Shown: positions 50,393-60,653, counted from the stretch's first letter. The stretch is DNA of 64,000 bases from an uncultured Pedobacter sp. (GCF_946480185.1 NZ_CAMLIG010000020.1:18157-82156); one strand, 5' to 3'. The notes: generated by a model from the letters alone, not told the origin. Made by a program: numbers and translations.

Positions 50393-51850
50393 TCAAACCA
50401 TTTCACCAACAATTTTTGCGGATAATAAAGCCAGCGGAATTCCGCCGCCCGGATGTACGCTTCCGCCAACGAAATAAAGGTTTTTAATGTTTTTGCTAAA
50501 ATTTGCATGACGTAAAAATGCCGCAAACTGACTGTTAGAGCTTGTTCCGTAAAGCGAACCTCGGAAAGATGATGTTCTGCTTTCTATAGTTCGTGGATCC
50601 AGAATACTTTCATTTTCAATCAGACTTTCTAACTCAATTCCTAAGTTTTTATTGATTTTGGCAATGATGTTTTTACGAGCTTCTGCAATTAGCGTGTCCC
50701 AGTTTTGTCCGGTGTTATTAGGAACGTTAATCATGGTAAACCAGTTTTCGCAACCTTTTGGTGCATCGTTTTTCTGCATTTTTGAGCTGATATTGATGTA
50801 AACCGTTGGATTGTGATAAATAGTTTGTGATTTGAACATGGCATCAAATTCCGCTCGATAATCATAGCTGAAAAAGATATTGTGCAAGCCCAATTCTTGA
50901 AACTCTTTTTTAATTCCCCAATAAAATATCAAGGCCGAGCTGGAACGTTCTTGCTTTAAGATTTTTTGTGGCTGCTTTTGGTCTTTTAGTAGGTTTTTGT
51001 AAGTAAAATAAACGTCCATGTTTGAAACCACTAAGTCACTTTCTACAAACTGACCTCCCACCTTAATTCCTTTCACTTTTTTGTTTTGTACAATTATTTC
51101 ATCTACTTTTTGATTATAGTGGAACTTTACGCCTAAATCTTCAGCCAGTTTAACCAAGCTTTTGGTAATGCTGTACATGCCTCCTTTTGGGAAATAAGCG
51201 CCTAAATTTTGTTCTAGATGCGGAATTACATTTAAAGTTGCAGGCGCTTGATATGGGTTTGACCCATTGTAAGTAGCAAAACGGTTGGCGTATTGCACCA
51301 TTTTTTCATCGCTAAAAAAAGATTGATTTGCTTTTGCCATTGTACGGAAAGCATCAATTTGCCCAAACCTTAAAAAAGATTTGGCGGTATTTGTGTTGGT
51401 ATAAGTACTTAATAAATGAAGCGATTTTTCTAAAAAAACTTTGTGGGTAATATCATAAATGGTCTCGCTTTTAGCTAAAAACTGATGGAGTTCTTCGGCT
51501 TTTGAACCTGTATTTGCTTCAACTTGCTTTGCAAACTGGGCAACATCGGCGAAAGCTGTTAAACGGGTTGCATCATCCCAAAAATAATTACAAATTTCTT
51601 CTAGCTTTTGGTATTCGAAATAATCACGCGGATTTTTCTTTGCCAAAATAAAAAGTTCATCAACGTATTGGGGCATGGTGAACAAACTCGGTCCAGCATC
51701 AAACCTATATTCGCCTTGCTTAAAATCAGATAATTTACCGCCCGGATAAGCATTGCTCTCAAAAACATCAACGGCAAATCCTTTACAGGCAAACCTAACT
51801 GCGCTTGCAATTCCGGCTAAGCCTGCACCTATAATATTAACCTTTGACAT
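50393..51850 (-). CDS. Carotenoid desaturase, CrtD/CrtI-like
   Basis: A 485-residue FAD enzyme of the phytoene-desaturase family. The N-terminal Rossmann motif is VNIIGAGLAGIASAVRFA, then ESNAYPGGKLSDFKQG and RFDAGPSLFTMP. The C-terminal FAD segment is NLYFVGGSVHPGGGIPLALL. Next to cruF it most likely acts as CrtD, introducing the 3',4' double bond into a 1'-hydroxy carotenoid, but sequence alone does not separate it from CrtI. No other desaturase, phytoene synthase or cyclase lies in the window. Its promoter faces the histidine kinase gene across 49 bases. Confidence 0.85.
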   Translation of the reverse strand: MSKVNIIGAGLAGIASAVRFACKGFAVDVFESNAYPGGKLSDFKQGEYRFDAGPSLFTMPQYVDELFILAKKNPRDYFEYQKLEEICNYFWDDATRLTAFADVAQFAKQVEANTGSKAEELHQFLAKSETIYDITHKVFLEKSLHLLSTYTNTNTAKSFLRFGQIDAFRTMAKANQSFFSDEKMVQYANRFATYNGSNPYQAPATLNVIPHLEQNLGAYFPKGGMYSITKSLVKLAEDLGVKFHYNQKVDEIIVQNKKVKGIKVGGQFVESDLVVSNMDVYFTYKNLLKDQKQPQKILKQERSSSALIFYWGIKKEFQELGLHNIFFSYDYRAEFDAMFKSQTIYHNPTVYINISSKMQKNDAPKGCENWFTMINVPNNTGQNWDTLIAEARKNIIAKINKNLGIELESLIENESILDPRTIESRTSSFRGSLYGTSSNSQFAAFLRHANFSKNIKNLYFVGGSVHPGGGIPLALLSAKIVGEMV

Positions 51851-51899
51851 AAAATTTAATTATTCAAAACTTTCTTTTTAAAACAACGTAAAATGTATA

Positions 51900-52940
51900 A
51901 TGAACACAGTTTACAGCCGCTTATCGCAAATCCCAATTATAAAATACAATTATAGCTTAAAATTTCTTTTTGTCGCTTTTATCGGTATCCACATTCCGTT
52001 AATTGGCATTATCGCTTATGCGCTAAACAGTCCCGAAAGTTTGTTTTCTGGTAAAGCAATCATTATAATCGCTTTGATATTTACGCTGCTTTCAACTGGT
52101 GTTACCCTTTACGTTTTAAATAAATTGTTGGCGCCTTTGTTAATGAGCGATAAAGCACTTAAAGAATACATCAACAATGGTGTAATACCCGATTTACCCA
52201 CGCATTACCAAGATGAAGCAGGTAAACTAATGATTTTGATTCAGGATACCATTGTCCATTTGGATAAACTATCTACAGAAAAACAAGAGATTACCACTTT
52301 AGTTTCACATAATTTACGCACCCCATTAAACCAAATTGTGGGTTTGTGCAGTTTAATTAAAATTGATACAGAAAACGTAAACGATTATGTGGACAAAATT
52401 GAAACGGTAACCAAACTACAGTTGCGGAATTTGAGCGATTTATTGAGCCAATTGATGAACCCCAACCCTAAAGTTAAAACTGTTATGGAGTCTGATTATA
52501 GTTTGAACGATTTTATTGCTGAGGAAGTGGAGGCCGTTAATGATATTTTCAAGAATAAAAACTTAAAGCTTTCGCTGAACTTATCAGCCGAGGAAATTAA
52601 CATCAATAAAAACAAAAACAATATCTCTTTAGTTTTACAGAACTTGCTTTCAAACGCCGCTAAGTTTTCTTACAATGGTGGAAAAGTTGAAATTTCTACC
52701 AGAAAAACAGGATCGAAAATTGAAATAGAAGTTGCGGATGAAGGAATTGGTTTCTCAGAAAGTTACCGGGCCAATCTGTTTAAAGACGTTCGCCGGGAAG
52801 GAAGAAAAGGCACCAATAATGAGCCTTCTGTAGGGCTCGGCTTGCATTTAAGTAAAAAAATATTGGAACAGGCCGGCGGAGAATTAACAGCTTTTAGTGA
52901 AGGCGACGGAAAAGGTGCCAGCTTTAAAATGATATTATAA
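51900..52940 (+). CDS. Sensor histidine kinase
   Basis: A 346-residue kinase with two membrane helices (about 22-42 and 52-74) and no sizeable periplasmic domain between them, so it probably senses within the membrane or cytoplasm. The H box is VSHNLRTPLNQIVGL, with His137. The ATPase has N box VLQNLLSNAAKFS, G1 VADEGIGFS and G2 VGLGLHLSKKI. No response regulator gene is adjacent. It is divergent from the carotenoid operon, but there is no evidence that it controls it. Confidence 0.88.
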   Translation: MNTVYSRLSQIPIIKYNYSLKFLFVAFIGIHIPLIGIIAYALNSPESLFSGKAIIIIALIFTLLSTGVTLYVLNKLLAPLLMSDKALKEYINNGVIPDLPTHYQDEAGKLMILIQDTIVHLDKLSTEKQEITTLVSHNLRTPLNQIVGLCSLIKIDTENVNDYVDKIETVTKLQLRNLSDLLSQLMNPNPKVKTVMESDYSLNDFIAEEVEAVNDIFKNKNLKLSLNLSAEEININKNKNNISLVLQNLLSNAAKFSYNGGKVEISTRKTGSKIEIEVADEGIGFSESYRANLFKDVRREGRKGTNNEPSVGLGLHLSKKILEQAGGELTAFSEGDGKGASFKMIL

Positions 52941-52941
52941 C

Positions 52942-54330
52942 CTACTTTAAGCTATTTAAAAATTCATACATCTTCTCACGCATTTGTGTAGTGCTTCCGA
53001 TATAGTTATTTACGATTATCGAAAAACTAATTTCATTTCCCGAGCCGGCATAACCGCTATACGCCAAAACATTTGCAATAGTACCGCTTTTCATTTTTTG
53101 GTTATTGTGTAATGGAATACTTTTTAAATAAGTATTAAACCAAGGTTGGTTTTTTGCAAAAGAAAGCACTTTTACCATTGTTGAGGTGCTTACCCGGTCT
53201 GATGGAGAAAGACCGCTTCCATCTAATATTCGCAATGCGTCCGCGTCAATTCCTCTCTTCTCCCAATAGTTATTGATGACTTTGACTCCCTCCATTGTAG
53301 AAGCATTTTTGCCGAATTTTTCTCCTAAAACTCTTAATAGCTGCTCGCCATATAAATTAATGCTTTTTTGGTTTAGCCAATAAATAATTTCGCTTAACGG
53401 TGGCGAAGTTATACTTAAAAGTAACTGCGGGTCTGCAGTTTTAATTGGATTTGTTGTCGCCTTAAATTTGTCTGTTCCATAACCATTTTCTTTTAAAAAA
53501 TCAGCAACATCATAAGCCATCGCTAAGGCTGGGTTAGGTAACGATAAACCGATTTGCTTGTTTAAATCAATGGCATAAGTGCCACGCAAATAAATCTGAT
53601 TGGTGTAAGGCGCAGAGTAGGCATAAACATTGTCACCGGAGCCAGCATTACCGGTAGTCAGCTCATTAGTGATGTCTAAAAAAGGATAAATATTGTTTTT
53701 TTGGCTGATTTTAACCGAAGAACCTACTGATTTTCCGGGAATAAAATTTAAATCGAAATAGTTTTCGCCCCAGCACAGAGCAGAAGTTCCTGCACCGTAA
53801 TAGTTGCCCATATCTTGCCAAATCCAGCCAACAGGCAAAGATTGTGTATCCCAATTGGAAATATCAGCAATAATTTGCCCCGTTATTTTATTGATTCCTT
53901 TTTGCTGCAACGTAAACAATATTTTATTTAGGATTTGACTTTTTTTTGTTTTATCCCAACGCTCACTGCCCAAAGTTGGGTCGTCACTGCCTTTTATAAT
54001 TAAATCTCCATTGAGCGTACCATTTAAAATTTCTCCCGCATAAAACACAGAGGTTTTAAAAGTAAAGTCCTCTCCCAACAAATCAAGCGCAGTAGCCGAA
54101 GTCACAATTTTTAAGGTTGATGCAGGCGCTAAGCCAACATTCTCATTTTTGTATATAATAGGTTTTCCGGTGTTATTGTCAATAGCGCTAAAAGAAACAG
54201 AGGCATATTTTAGTTGCTGACTGCTTGCAAATTTTGTGTAAGCACTTTCTAATCTCGAAGCTAAAGTTTGTGCGCCAACAGTTTGATAAATGGAAGATAT
54301 AAGGAATACCAGAAAAGTGATTTTTTTCAT
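52942..54330 (-). CDS. dacB: D-alanyl-D-alanine carboxypeptidase/endopeptidase (PBP4, DacB type)
   Basis: A 462-residue periplasmic serine enzyme of the S13 family, with signal peptide MKKITFLVFLISSIYQTVGA. The active site is complete: ASTLKI (SxxK, acyl Ser), the SGLSPSDRVS region and KSGT. The large insertion between SxxK and the second motif (roughly 100-320) is the PBP4-specific domain. It trims or cleaves peptidoglycan cross-links. The stop codons of this gene and the convergent kinase gene lie one base apart. Confidence 0.9.
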   Translation of the reverse strand: MKKITFLVFLISSIYQTVGAQTLASRLESAYTKFASSQQLKYASVSFSAIDNNTGKPIIYKNENVGLAPASTLKIVTSATALDLLGEDFTFKTSVFYAGEILNGTLNGDLIIKGSDDPTLGSERWDKTKKSQILNKILFTLQQKGINKITGQIIADISNWDTQSLPVGWIWQDMGNYYGAGTSALCWGENYFDLNFIPGKSVGSSVKISQKNNIYPFLDITNELTTGNAGSGDNVYAYSAPYTNQIYLRGTYAIDLNKQIGLSLPNPALAMAYDVADFLKENGYGTDKFKATTNPIKTADPQLLLSITSPPLSEIIYWLNQKSINLYGEQLLRVLGEKFGKNASTMEGVKVINNYWEKRGIDADALRILDGSGLSPSDRVSTSTMVKVLSFAKNQPWFNTYLKSIPLHNNQKMKSGTIANVLAYSGYAGSGNEISFSIIVNNYIGSTTQMREKMYEFLNSLK

Positions 54331-54524
54331 GCTCGCAAATTAAGTGAAATAGCTTGAATTTTTGGTTGCTGTATTTAAAACGAGTCATCTCTTTACGGAA
54401 TAAAACATTTAGATTATGCTATAAAAAACGCACTCTTAATAGAAAGTATTGTTGCTGGAGATAATTTTTTTCCAAAACGCAACACAATTTTCTTAAATTC
54501 AGCAATCCAATTATTTTTGAACCT

Positions 54525-56066
54525 ATGATGCCTGTAAAGACCTTTGGAAGTGCAGTTTATGGTGTGGAAGCCATTAATATTACCGTTGAAGTAAATATTA
54601 CTTCGGGTAATAAATATTTTATTGTTGGCTTGCCAGATAACGCGGTTAAAGAAAGTATGTTGCGCATAGAAAGTGCCGTAACGTCAAGCGGATGTCGTAT
54701 GCCTCGGCAAAAAATTGTGGTAAACATGGCACCGGCAGATATCAGAAAAGAAGGTTCAGCTTATGATTTAACCATTGCCACAGGAATATTAGCAGCATCA
54801 AACCAAATTCCATCAGAAGAAATTGGACATTATTTAATCATGGGCGAACTTTCCTTAGACGGAGAGGTAAAACCGATTAAAGGTGCATTGCCTATTGCTA
54901 TTCAGGCAAAAAAGGAGAAATTTAAGGGATTTATCCTCCCTAAACAAAACGCTAGGGAAGCCGCCATTGTTAGCGATATTGAAATATACGGTATTACCCA
55001 CATTAGCGAAGTGGTGGGTTTCTTTGCCAAGGGAATAAAACCAGAATTGACTATTGTAGATACGCGTGATGAGTTTTACCACGCCATTAACCATTACGAT
55101 GCTGATTTTGCAGATGTAAAAGGTCAAGAAAATATTAAGCGATCTTTAGAAATTGCTGCAGCCGGCGGACATAACGCTATTTTAATTGGTCCTCCGGGAG
55201 CAGGAAAAACAATGCTCGCCAAACGTTTGCCAACAATTTTGCCTCCGCTGAATTTATACGAGGCTTTAGAAACTACCAAAATCCACTCCGTTGCCGGCAA
55301 ACTTTCCGCTACAGACGCTTTAATCACTAAAAGGCCTTTCCGTTCGCCTCACCATACGGTTTCAGATGTTGCATTGGTTGGCGGCGGGGGAAATCCGCAA
55401 CCGGGAGAAATTTCTTTGGCACATAATGGAGTTTTGTTTCTGGATGAATTGCCCGAATTTAAAAGAGCGGTTTTAGAAGTCATGCGCCAGCCTTTGGAAG
55501 AAAGAAGAGTTACGATTGCCCGAGCAAGAATGTCTGTGGATTATCCGGCGAGTTTTATGCTAATTGCTGCCATGAATCCTTGTCCTTGCGGGTATTATAA
55601 TCATCCCGAAAAGGAATGTGTTTGCGGGCCTGGCGTAGTGCAAAAATATTTGAGCAAGGTGAGCGGACCGCTGTTGGACAGGATTGATTTACATGTTGAA
55701 GTTACGCCGGTAAACTTTGATGAGCTGTCTTCCGAAAGGAAAACCGAGAGAAGTGAAGTCATCCGTGAACGCGTAATTGCTGCCCGTTTAATGCAGGAAA
55801 ACCGTTTTGCCGAGCATGAGAATATTTATTGCAATGCACAAATGAGTCCGCAGATGGTAAGGGTAATCTGTAAAATTAACGATGCCGGTCAGCTTTTGTT
55901 AAAGAAAGCAATGGAGAAACTGGGTTTATCTGCCCGAGCTTACGATAGGATTTTGAAAGTTGCCCGTACCATTGCCGATTTGGCGCAAAGTGAAGAAATA
56001 GGTTTGGAACATCTGGCAGAAGCTATTCACTTTAGGAGTTTGGACAGAGAAAACTGGGCAGGATAA
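54525..56066 (+). CDS. YifB-type Mg-chelatase-like AAA+ ATPase (ComM family)
   Basis: A 513-residue protein. The N-terminal ChlI-like Lon-fold domain starts [20 protein letters not shown]. The AAA+ core has Walker [13 protein letters not shown], Walker [12 protein letters not shown] and sensor/arginine regions further on. [16 protein letters not shown] is a cysteine cluster typical of the family, and the C-terminal Mg_chelatase_C domain follows ([20 protein letters not shown]). ComM, the studied relative, is a branch-migration helicase in natural transformation. A similar DNA role is likely here but not shown. Confidence 0.92.
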   Translation: MMPVKTFGSAVYGVEAINITVEVNITSGNKYFIVGLPDNAVKESMLRIESAVTSSGCRMPRQKIVVNMAPADIRKEGSAYDLTIATGILAASNQIPSEEIGHYLIMGELSLDGEVKPIKGALPIAIQAKKEKFKGFILPKQNAREAAIVSDIEIYGITHISEVVGFFAKGIKPELTIVDTRDEFYHAINHYDADFADVKGQENIKRSLEIAAAGGHNAILIGPPGAGKTMLAKRLPTILPPLNLYEALETTKIHSVAGKLSATDALITKRPFRSPHHTVSDVALVGGGGNPQPGEISLAHNGVLFLDELPEFKRAVLEVMRQPLEERRVTIARARMSVDYPASFMLIAAMNPCPCGYYNHPEKECVCGPGVVQKYLSKVSGPLLDRIDLHVEVTPVNFDELSSERKTERSEVIRERVIAARLMQENRFAEHENIYCNAQMSPQMVRVICKINDAGQLLLKKAMEKLGLSARAYDRILKVARTIADLAQSEEIGLEHLAEAIHFRSLDRENWAG

Positions 56067-56150
56067 TGACAGTTGATTAAAAACTTTTTTACCGTGATGT
56101 CCGTTAATATATCCGAAGTATAAAACGTTTTAAAAAATTGATTTACAATC

Positions 56151-56825
56151 ATGAAAAAATATATAAAATTATTTAGCCTTAGTTTGTTCGCCGTTATTAT
56201 TTCGGCTTGTAATAGCAACGGACAATCGAATAATGCCAAAAACCAAAAAGATAATAAAGTGGATTTAACGCCGCCAAAAGGTGAGGCGGTTGCTGCATTT
56301 GCCGAGGGTTGTTTTTGGTGCAGTGAACATATTTTTGAGGCGGTTGTTGGGGTTAAAGAGGTGGTGTCTGGTTATGCGGGTGGCACTACAATTAACCCAA
56401 CTTATGATTTGGTAAATACAGAAACTACTGGCCACGCAGAAACTGTTTTGGTGTATTACGACCCTAAAGTAATCAGTTATGATGAATTGGTGAAAGTGTT
56501 TTTTGCATCGCATGATCCAACCACACCAAATCAACAAGGTCCGGATAAAGGAAGCTCATACCGCTCTATCCTTTTTTACCAAACCCCTGCAGAAAAGGAA
56601 ATTGCGATGAACGAGATTAAAAAAATCAGTGCTTCTAACCAGTTCAAAAAACCTTTGGTTACAGAATTAAAGCATTTAGATGCATTTTACAGAGCTGAGG
56701 AATATCATCAGAATTACATCAACGGCGGAAAAGGTAAGATGAATCCTTACGTCCAAAATGTTTCAATACCACGATACGAAAAGTTTAAAAGAGAATACAA
56801 AGGGAAACTGAAGAAAGGGGCGTAA
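56151..56825 (+). CDS. msrA: Peptide-methionine (S)-S-oxide reductase, lipoprotein form
   Basis: A 224-residue MsrA with a lipoprotein signal: SLSLFAVIISACNSNG carries the lipobox ISAC. The catalytic motif is EGCFWCSEHIFEAV, with the first Cys as nucleophile, and GYAGGTTINPTYDLV and HAETVLVYYDP are conserved. It reduces methionine sulfoxide in envelope proteins, so it works in the periplasm on a membrane anchor, which differs from cytoplasmic MsrA. It stands alone and ends at a strong terminator. Confidence 0.93.
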   Translation: MKKYIKLFSLSLFAVIISACNSNGQSNNAKNQKDNKVDLTPPKGEAVAAFAEGCFWCSEHIFEAVVGVKEVVSGYAGGTTINPTYDLVNTETTGHAETVLVYYDPKVISYDELVKVFFASHDPTTPNQQGPDKGSSYRSILFYQTPAEKEIAMNEIKKISASNQFKKPLVTELKHLDAFYRAEEYHQNYINGGKGKMNPYVQNVSIPRYEKFKREYKGKLKKGA

Positions 56826-56873
56826 GTCTCTGAAATACAGCTCAAACCCATTTTCTTGGATTTTAGGTTAAAA

Positions 56874-56903
56874 CAAAAAGGTTCGTTTTCACGAACCTTT
56901 TTG
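56874..56903. terminator. Bidirectional terminator after msrA
   Basis: CAAAAAGGTTCGT (56874-56886) and ACGAACCTTTTTG (56891-56903) pair perfectly around TTTC. It serves msrA (plus) and the convergent CsgG-like gene (minus). Confidence 0.9.
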
Positions 56904-56914
56904 TTTATTGGGAT

Positions 56915-57559
56915 TTACTTTGTGTAAGGAAAATTCCTGCTTATTTTTCTCATCATTCTTTCAATCAAGTCATCAGTTGAAGTCATAATATTATCATCCA
57001 TCGTTTTGAAGAATCTCCATAACAACTCCCCATCTGAGCCGTTATTTAAAGTCAATACTGATGTTCCTGAGCCGGTTTTTCCTCCTAAGCCTCCAAAAAG
57101 TACCGCGGATGCGATAGCTGCGCCTTCAGATTTCGATTGTTCAGATTCGAAAGTTCCACCGATTACTGCATCAACACCTAAAACTTTTGCAATTTCATCC
57201 TTCGTAAATTCATCTAATTTATCCAACATCCCTGCCTTTTTAAGTAAGATATTAGTTTTGTCAACATCTTGAAAACTCACCGTATAATCTTTTTGCCTTC
57301 TCAAAAGAAAAGTGTACATACTACTCTGTATAGATTTAGACATTGAATTTTCTTGGTCTCTATTTGCTTCTGCATTAAAGTTTTTCGGCTGTTTGCGATA
57401 CTTAATAGAGACTTTAAAAGGTAAAATAGCAACCATTTTATGTTTAGCTATTTCTGTTTTCAAATTCGGGCTTTCAAAAATTTGTTTTGCTGATTCTTGC
57501 CCATAAGAACTTAGCGCTACACCTAGTGTAACTGCTAGCATAATTAGATACTTTCTCAT
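56915..57559 (-). CDS. Secreted CsgG-like protein
   Basis: A 214-residue protein with signal peptide MRKYLIMLAVTLGVALSSYG and no lipobox. The mature part has the alpha/beta pattern of CsgG-like domains: HKMVAILPFKVSIKYR, then FLLRRQKDYTVSFQDVDKTN, DEIAKVLGVDAVIGGTFESE and AAIASAVLFGGLGGKTGSGT. Such proteins share the fold of the curli secretion channel but are often periplasmic and of unknown role. A Gly/Ala-rich hydrophobic stretch (ASAVLFGGLGG) could be membrane-inserting. No curli genes are nearby. Confidence 0.65.
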   Translation of the reverse strand: MRKYLIMLAVTLGVALSSYGQESAKQIFESPNLKTEIAKHKMVAILPFKVSIKYRKQPKNFNAEANRDQENSMSKSIQSSMYTFLLRRQKDYTVSFQDVDKTNILLKKAGMLDKLDEFTKDEIAKVLGVDAVIGGTFESEQSKSEGAAIASAVLFGGLGGKTGSGTSVLTLNNGSDGELLWRFFKTMDDNIMTSTDDLIERMMRKISRNFPYTK

Positions 57560-57665
57560 ACTGTTTGTGGTAGTGTGAAAGTATAAATTTTTTTTAATTG
57601 AATCCTTTCAATTAGATTTATTTTTTCGACGGACTTAAATTTTTTATAATTTCAGCAGATTTTTT

Positions 57666-58247
57666 TTAAAACAACTTATACCCAACACTCAAATGCAATA
57701 AACTTTGGCGCTGTCCATTGTTTTTATTGATATCCTGCAGGCTGGTTTCGTAACGTAAATCCAAAGACAAACTTCCTAAATCCACACCAGCACCAATTTG
57801 GGCATTGGTTACATAATCGCGGTATTTGTAAAAATCCGGATTGGTTGCCTGGCTAAAAGCACTGCTGTTGTCATCCAAATTGAACTGAAAAGACGGGCCC
57901 GCCATGATTCTTAAATTCATTTTATCTGTCCCAAACTTAGTTCCTAACAGTACTGGCACATCTAAAGTAGTGAACTTCTGCTTTACGCTTACATTAGAAC
58001 CGCCACTGTTGAACTCAATTTTAGAGCCCTTTGTTCCCATATAAATTTCGGGCTGTAGGTAAATGGTTTTGCCTAAGCGGGCCCAAACACCAGCTTGGTA
58101 TCCTAAAATCCCGTTTTGGTCAAACTCATTATTCTGAGCTTTAATGGTAGTGTAATTTAATCCTGCTTTTAATCCTAGATTAAACTGTGCAAAAGCTCCG
58201 GCAGAACTTAAAAGCACAAAGCAGGTTATGGCAAATATTTTTTTCAT
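57666..58247 (-). CDS. Outer-membrane beta-barrel protein (PorT-like)
   Basis: A 193-residue protein with signal peptide MKKIFAITCFVLLSSAGAFA. The mature chain alternates hydrophobic and polar residues: FNLGLKAGLNYTTIKAQ, GYQAGVWARLGKTIYLQPEI, FTTLDVPVLLGTKFG and LHLSVGYKLF, with an aromatic C-terminal residue. This is the outer-membrane beta-barrel (OMP_b-brl_2) pattern common in Bacteroidota, predicted to have eight strands. A structural or porin-like role is likely, the exact function unknown. Confidence 0.83.
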   Translation of the reverse strand: MKKIFAITCFVLLSSAGAFAQFNLGLKAGLNYTTIKAQNNEFDQNGILGYQAGVWARLGKTIYLQPEIYMGTKGSKIEFNSGGSNVSVKQKFTTLDVPVLLGTKFGTDKMNLRIMAGPSFQFNLDDNSSAFSQATNPDFYKYRDYVTNAQIGAGVDLGSLSLDLRYETSLQDINKNNGQRQSLLHLSVGYKLF

Positions 58248-58402
58248 AAAACTGTTTCTTTTTATACTGGTAACATCCGGAAAAACATACTAAATACCAT
58301 GCCAACTTATTAACTATTAAGTTTATATAGAGGTGTTAAAACTATAAATCATAAATTTTCTAATTCGCCATCAATATGTTATTTTTGTAGCAAATAAATA
58401 CC

Positions 58403-58618
58403 ATGGCAGAAATTACCATTAGCAATACCGACTGGGACAGATTGAAAATTAAGCTGAAAAGAAAGTACAATCATTTGAGCGATCAGGATTTGGCTTTTGA
58501 AGCAGGACAAGAAGAACAGCTAATCAATCATTTGCAAGAGCGTTTAAGACGTAAACGTGAATACGTAGTTTTTACGCTTAAAAAAGGATTGCTAAACATA
58601 GAGAACAACCGACTTTAA
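58403..58618 (+). CDS. CsbD-like small stress protein
   Basis: A 71-residue soluble protein with the CsbD-type repeat pattern: WDRLKIKLKRKYNHLSDQDL, AFEAGQEEQLINHLQERLRR and a helical tail. The family is linked to general stress responses, though its biochemistry is unknown. A TATTTTTG sequence, matching TAnnTTTG, lies 15 bases before the ATG. The gene ends at a clear terminator, so it is a single-gene unit. Confidence 0.75.
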   Translation: MAEITISNTDWDRLKIKLKRKYNHLSDQDLAFEAGQEEQLINHLQERLRRKREYVVFTLKKGLLNIENNRL

Positions 58619-58646
58619 GCGATTAATTATCGTTAAAATAATTTTG

Positions 58647-58678
58647 AGGCGTTAAATTCTGAATAGGAATTAACGCCT
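58647..58678 (+). terminator. Terminator after the CsbD-like gene
   Basis: AGGCGTTAA (58647-58655) pairs with TTAACGCCT (58670-58678), extended inward by ATTC/GAAT with one bulge, and is followed by TTTTATTTTT. Confidence 0.82.
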
Positions 58679-58746
58679 TTTTATTTTTAGTGCAAAAACA
58701 GAATTTATAAACTGCAATTTTGTACATTTAAACTCTATTGTGCCAG

Positions 58747-60444
58747 ATGAATTTAATAAAAAAACACATAAAACTTTCCATAGGTTTAGTGCTGATAGCC
58801 AGCTTAACCTTTTCTTTTAAAGAAGACCTTTTCCAAATTTCCAAAAATCTGGATATTTTCGCTTCTGTTTATAAAGAGCTTAATATCAATTATGTAGACG
58901 AGGTAAACAGCTCGAAACTGATGCGTACCGGCATTGATGCGATGTTGGATAATTTAGATCCCTACACAGAGTTTGTTCCCGAATCGGAAATTGAGGATTA
59001 TAAAATGAAATATGTAAGCACTCAGTACGGCGGTATTGGTGCAGGCGTAATTCACAGAGAAGGAAAGGTTTTTATCTCTGATCCGTTTGAAGGCTATCCG
59101 GCACAGAAAGCAGACATAAGAGCGGGGGATGAAATCGTAAGCATCGACGATCAAAAAATAGCTGGTAAAAGCAACGATGAAATTAGCCAATTGTTAAAAG
59201 GACCAAAAGAAACACCTATTAAAATAGTAATTTCAAGAAGTGGTAAAATAATTGAAAAGCGACTTTTTAGAGCAGATATCAATCAGCCGAATGTAAGTTA
59301 TCATGGAATGTTGGCCAATAATATCGGTTACATTAAGCTGGATAAGTTTTTAGAAAACTCCGGACAGGAAGTGAAAGATGCTTTGATTGATATTCAAAAA
59401 AATAACCCGAAAGGCTTAATCTTAGATTTAAGATATAACGGTGGCGGTATTTTGCAGGAGGCGGTTAAAATCGTCAATCTTTTTGTTAACCGGGATGTAG
59501 AGGTAGTGATACAAAAAGGTAAAAATCCCGACAAAACCATTAGCTATAAAACGCCTACTAACCCTATTGCCATAGATTTGCCAATTGTAGTGCTGGTAAA
59601 TAACCGTTCTGCTTCCGCATCTGAAATTGTTGCAGGTTCTTTACAGGATTTAGATCGGGCAGTAATTGTTGGTCAGCGCAGTTTTGGAAAGGGTTTGGTA
59701 CAGCAAACGTTTAATCTTCCCTATAACAGTTTGGTTAAAATTACAGTAGCAAAATATTATACACCGTCTGGCCGATGCATTCAGGCTTTAGATTATACGC
59801 ATCGCCATGATGATGGCTCGGTAGATAAACTGCCGGATTCCTTGCTTTCTGTATTTAAAACAAAAGGAGGTCGGTCGGTTTATAATGGCAGTGGTATTTA
59901 CCCAGATTTTTATATAAAACCGTATGAATTCCATCAGATTACCCAAGTGTTGGTGACCAAATATCTGATTTTTGATTATGCAACAGAGTTTGTGAACAAA
60001 CATCCAAAAATTGCTTCTGCAGATCAATTTGTTTTGAGTGACACCGAGTATCAAGATTTTGTGAACTACCTAAGAAACAAAGATTATAGCTACCAAACAG
60101 AAACAGAGAAATCTTTGGCTGATTTAAAGACAAGTTCGGAAAATGATAAAAAATGGGACGCGATAAAAATCGACTTTGAAAGTTTGAAAAAGAAAATGGC
60201 AACCAGTAAAGAAGCCGATTTAGTAACGTATAAGCCCGAAATTAAAAGAGTTTTAGAAGCAGAGATTGTACAACGCTACTATTATGACAAGGGTAGAACC
60301 ACGCAAAGTTTTCAGTACGATACGGAACTTAAAAAGGGAATGGAATTGTTAGCCAACAAAAGCTTAATGACAACGGTATTAAACGGCGAAGGAATTTATA
60401 ATACCATTGGAAAACCTAAAGTGGTAACTGCACAGGCGGAGTAA
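58747..60444 (+). CDS. S41-family C-terminal processing protease
   Basis: A 565-residue protease from the ATG at 58747 (MNLIKKHIKLSIGLVLIASL, a signal or anchor). A PDZ domain (about 80-160; GGIGAGVIHREGKVFISDPF, AGDEIVSIDDQKI) precedes the Ser/Lys catalytic core with LVNNRSASASEIVAGSLQDL (Ser) and VGQRSFGKGLVQQTFNL (Lys). A C-terminal extension of about 170 residues is helical. It acts in the periplasm on protein C-termini. Upstream in-frame start MCQM is only three residues longer and less likely. Confidence 0.92.
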   Translation: MNLIKKHIKLSIGLVLIASLTFSFKEDLFQISKNLDIFASVYKELNINYVDEVNSSKLMRTGIDAMLDNLDPYTEFVPESEIEDYKMKYVSTQYGGIGAGVIHREGKVFISDPFEGYPAQKADIRAGDEIVSIDDQKIAGKSNDEISQLLKGPKETPIKIVISRSGKIIEKRLFRADINQPNVSYHGMLANNIGYIKLDKFLENSGQEVKDALIDIQKNNPKGLILDLRYNGGGILQEAVKIVNLFVNRDVEVVIQKGKNPDKTISYKTPTNPIAIDLPIVVLVNNRSASASEIVAGSLQDLDRAVIVGQRSFGKGLVQQTFNLPYNSLVKITVAKYYTPSGRCIQALDYTHRHDDGSVDKLPDSLLSVFKTKGGRSVYNGSGIYPDFYIKPYEFHQITQVLVTKYLIFDYATEFVNKHPKIASADQFVLSDTEYQDFVNYLRNKDYSYQTETEKSLADLKTSSENDKKWDAIKIDFESLKKKMATSKEADLVTYKPEIKRVLEAEIVQRYYYDKGRTTQSFQYDTELKKGMELLANKSLMTTVLNGEGIYNTIGKPKVVTAQAE

Positions 60445-60645
60445 TTAGAGAAAAGTTTATTTTTATCTCCATACTGATGAGGATAGGGGTCATTCTAATA
60501 ATAGTTTTTTAGTGCGTTTAAAATGCCAAATTATCTCCCGTCCTTCCGAAAGATAATCGAAAAGATTACACGGCAGTGTGGTCAAGTGTAAAACATTTCT
60601 GACGTTCCAGTGAATTAGCTTCGTCCTAGCAAACAATAATTTTCA

Positions 60646-60653
60646 TAAATTTG
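60646..60653 (+). promoter_or_regulatory. -7 promoter motif of the rhodanese gene
   Basis: TAAATTTG matches TAnnTTTG and lies 23 bases before the ATG at 60677, a usual leader length. Confidence 0.4.
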
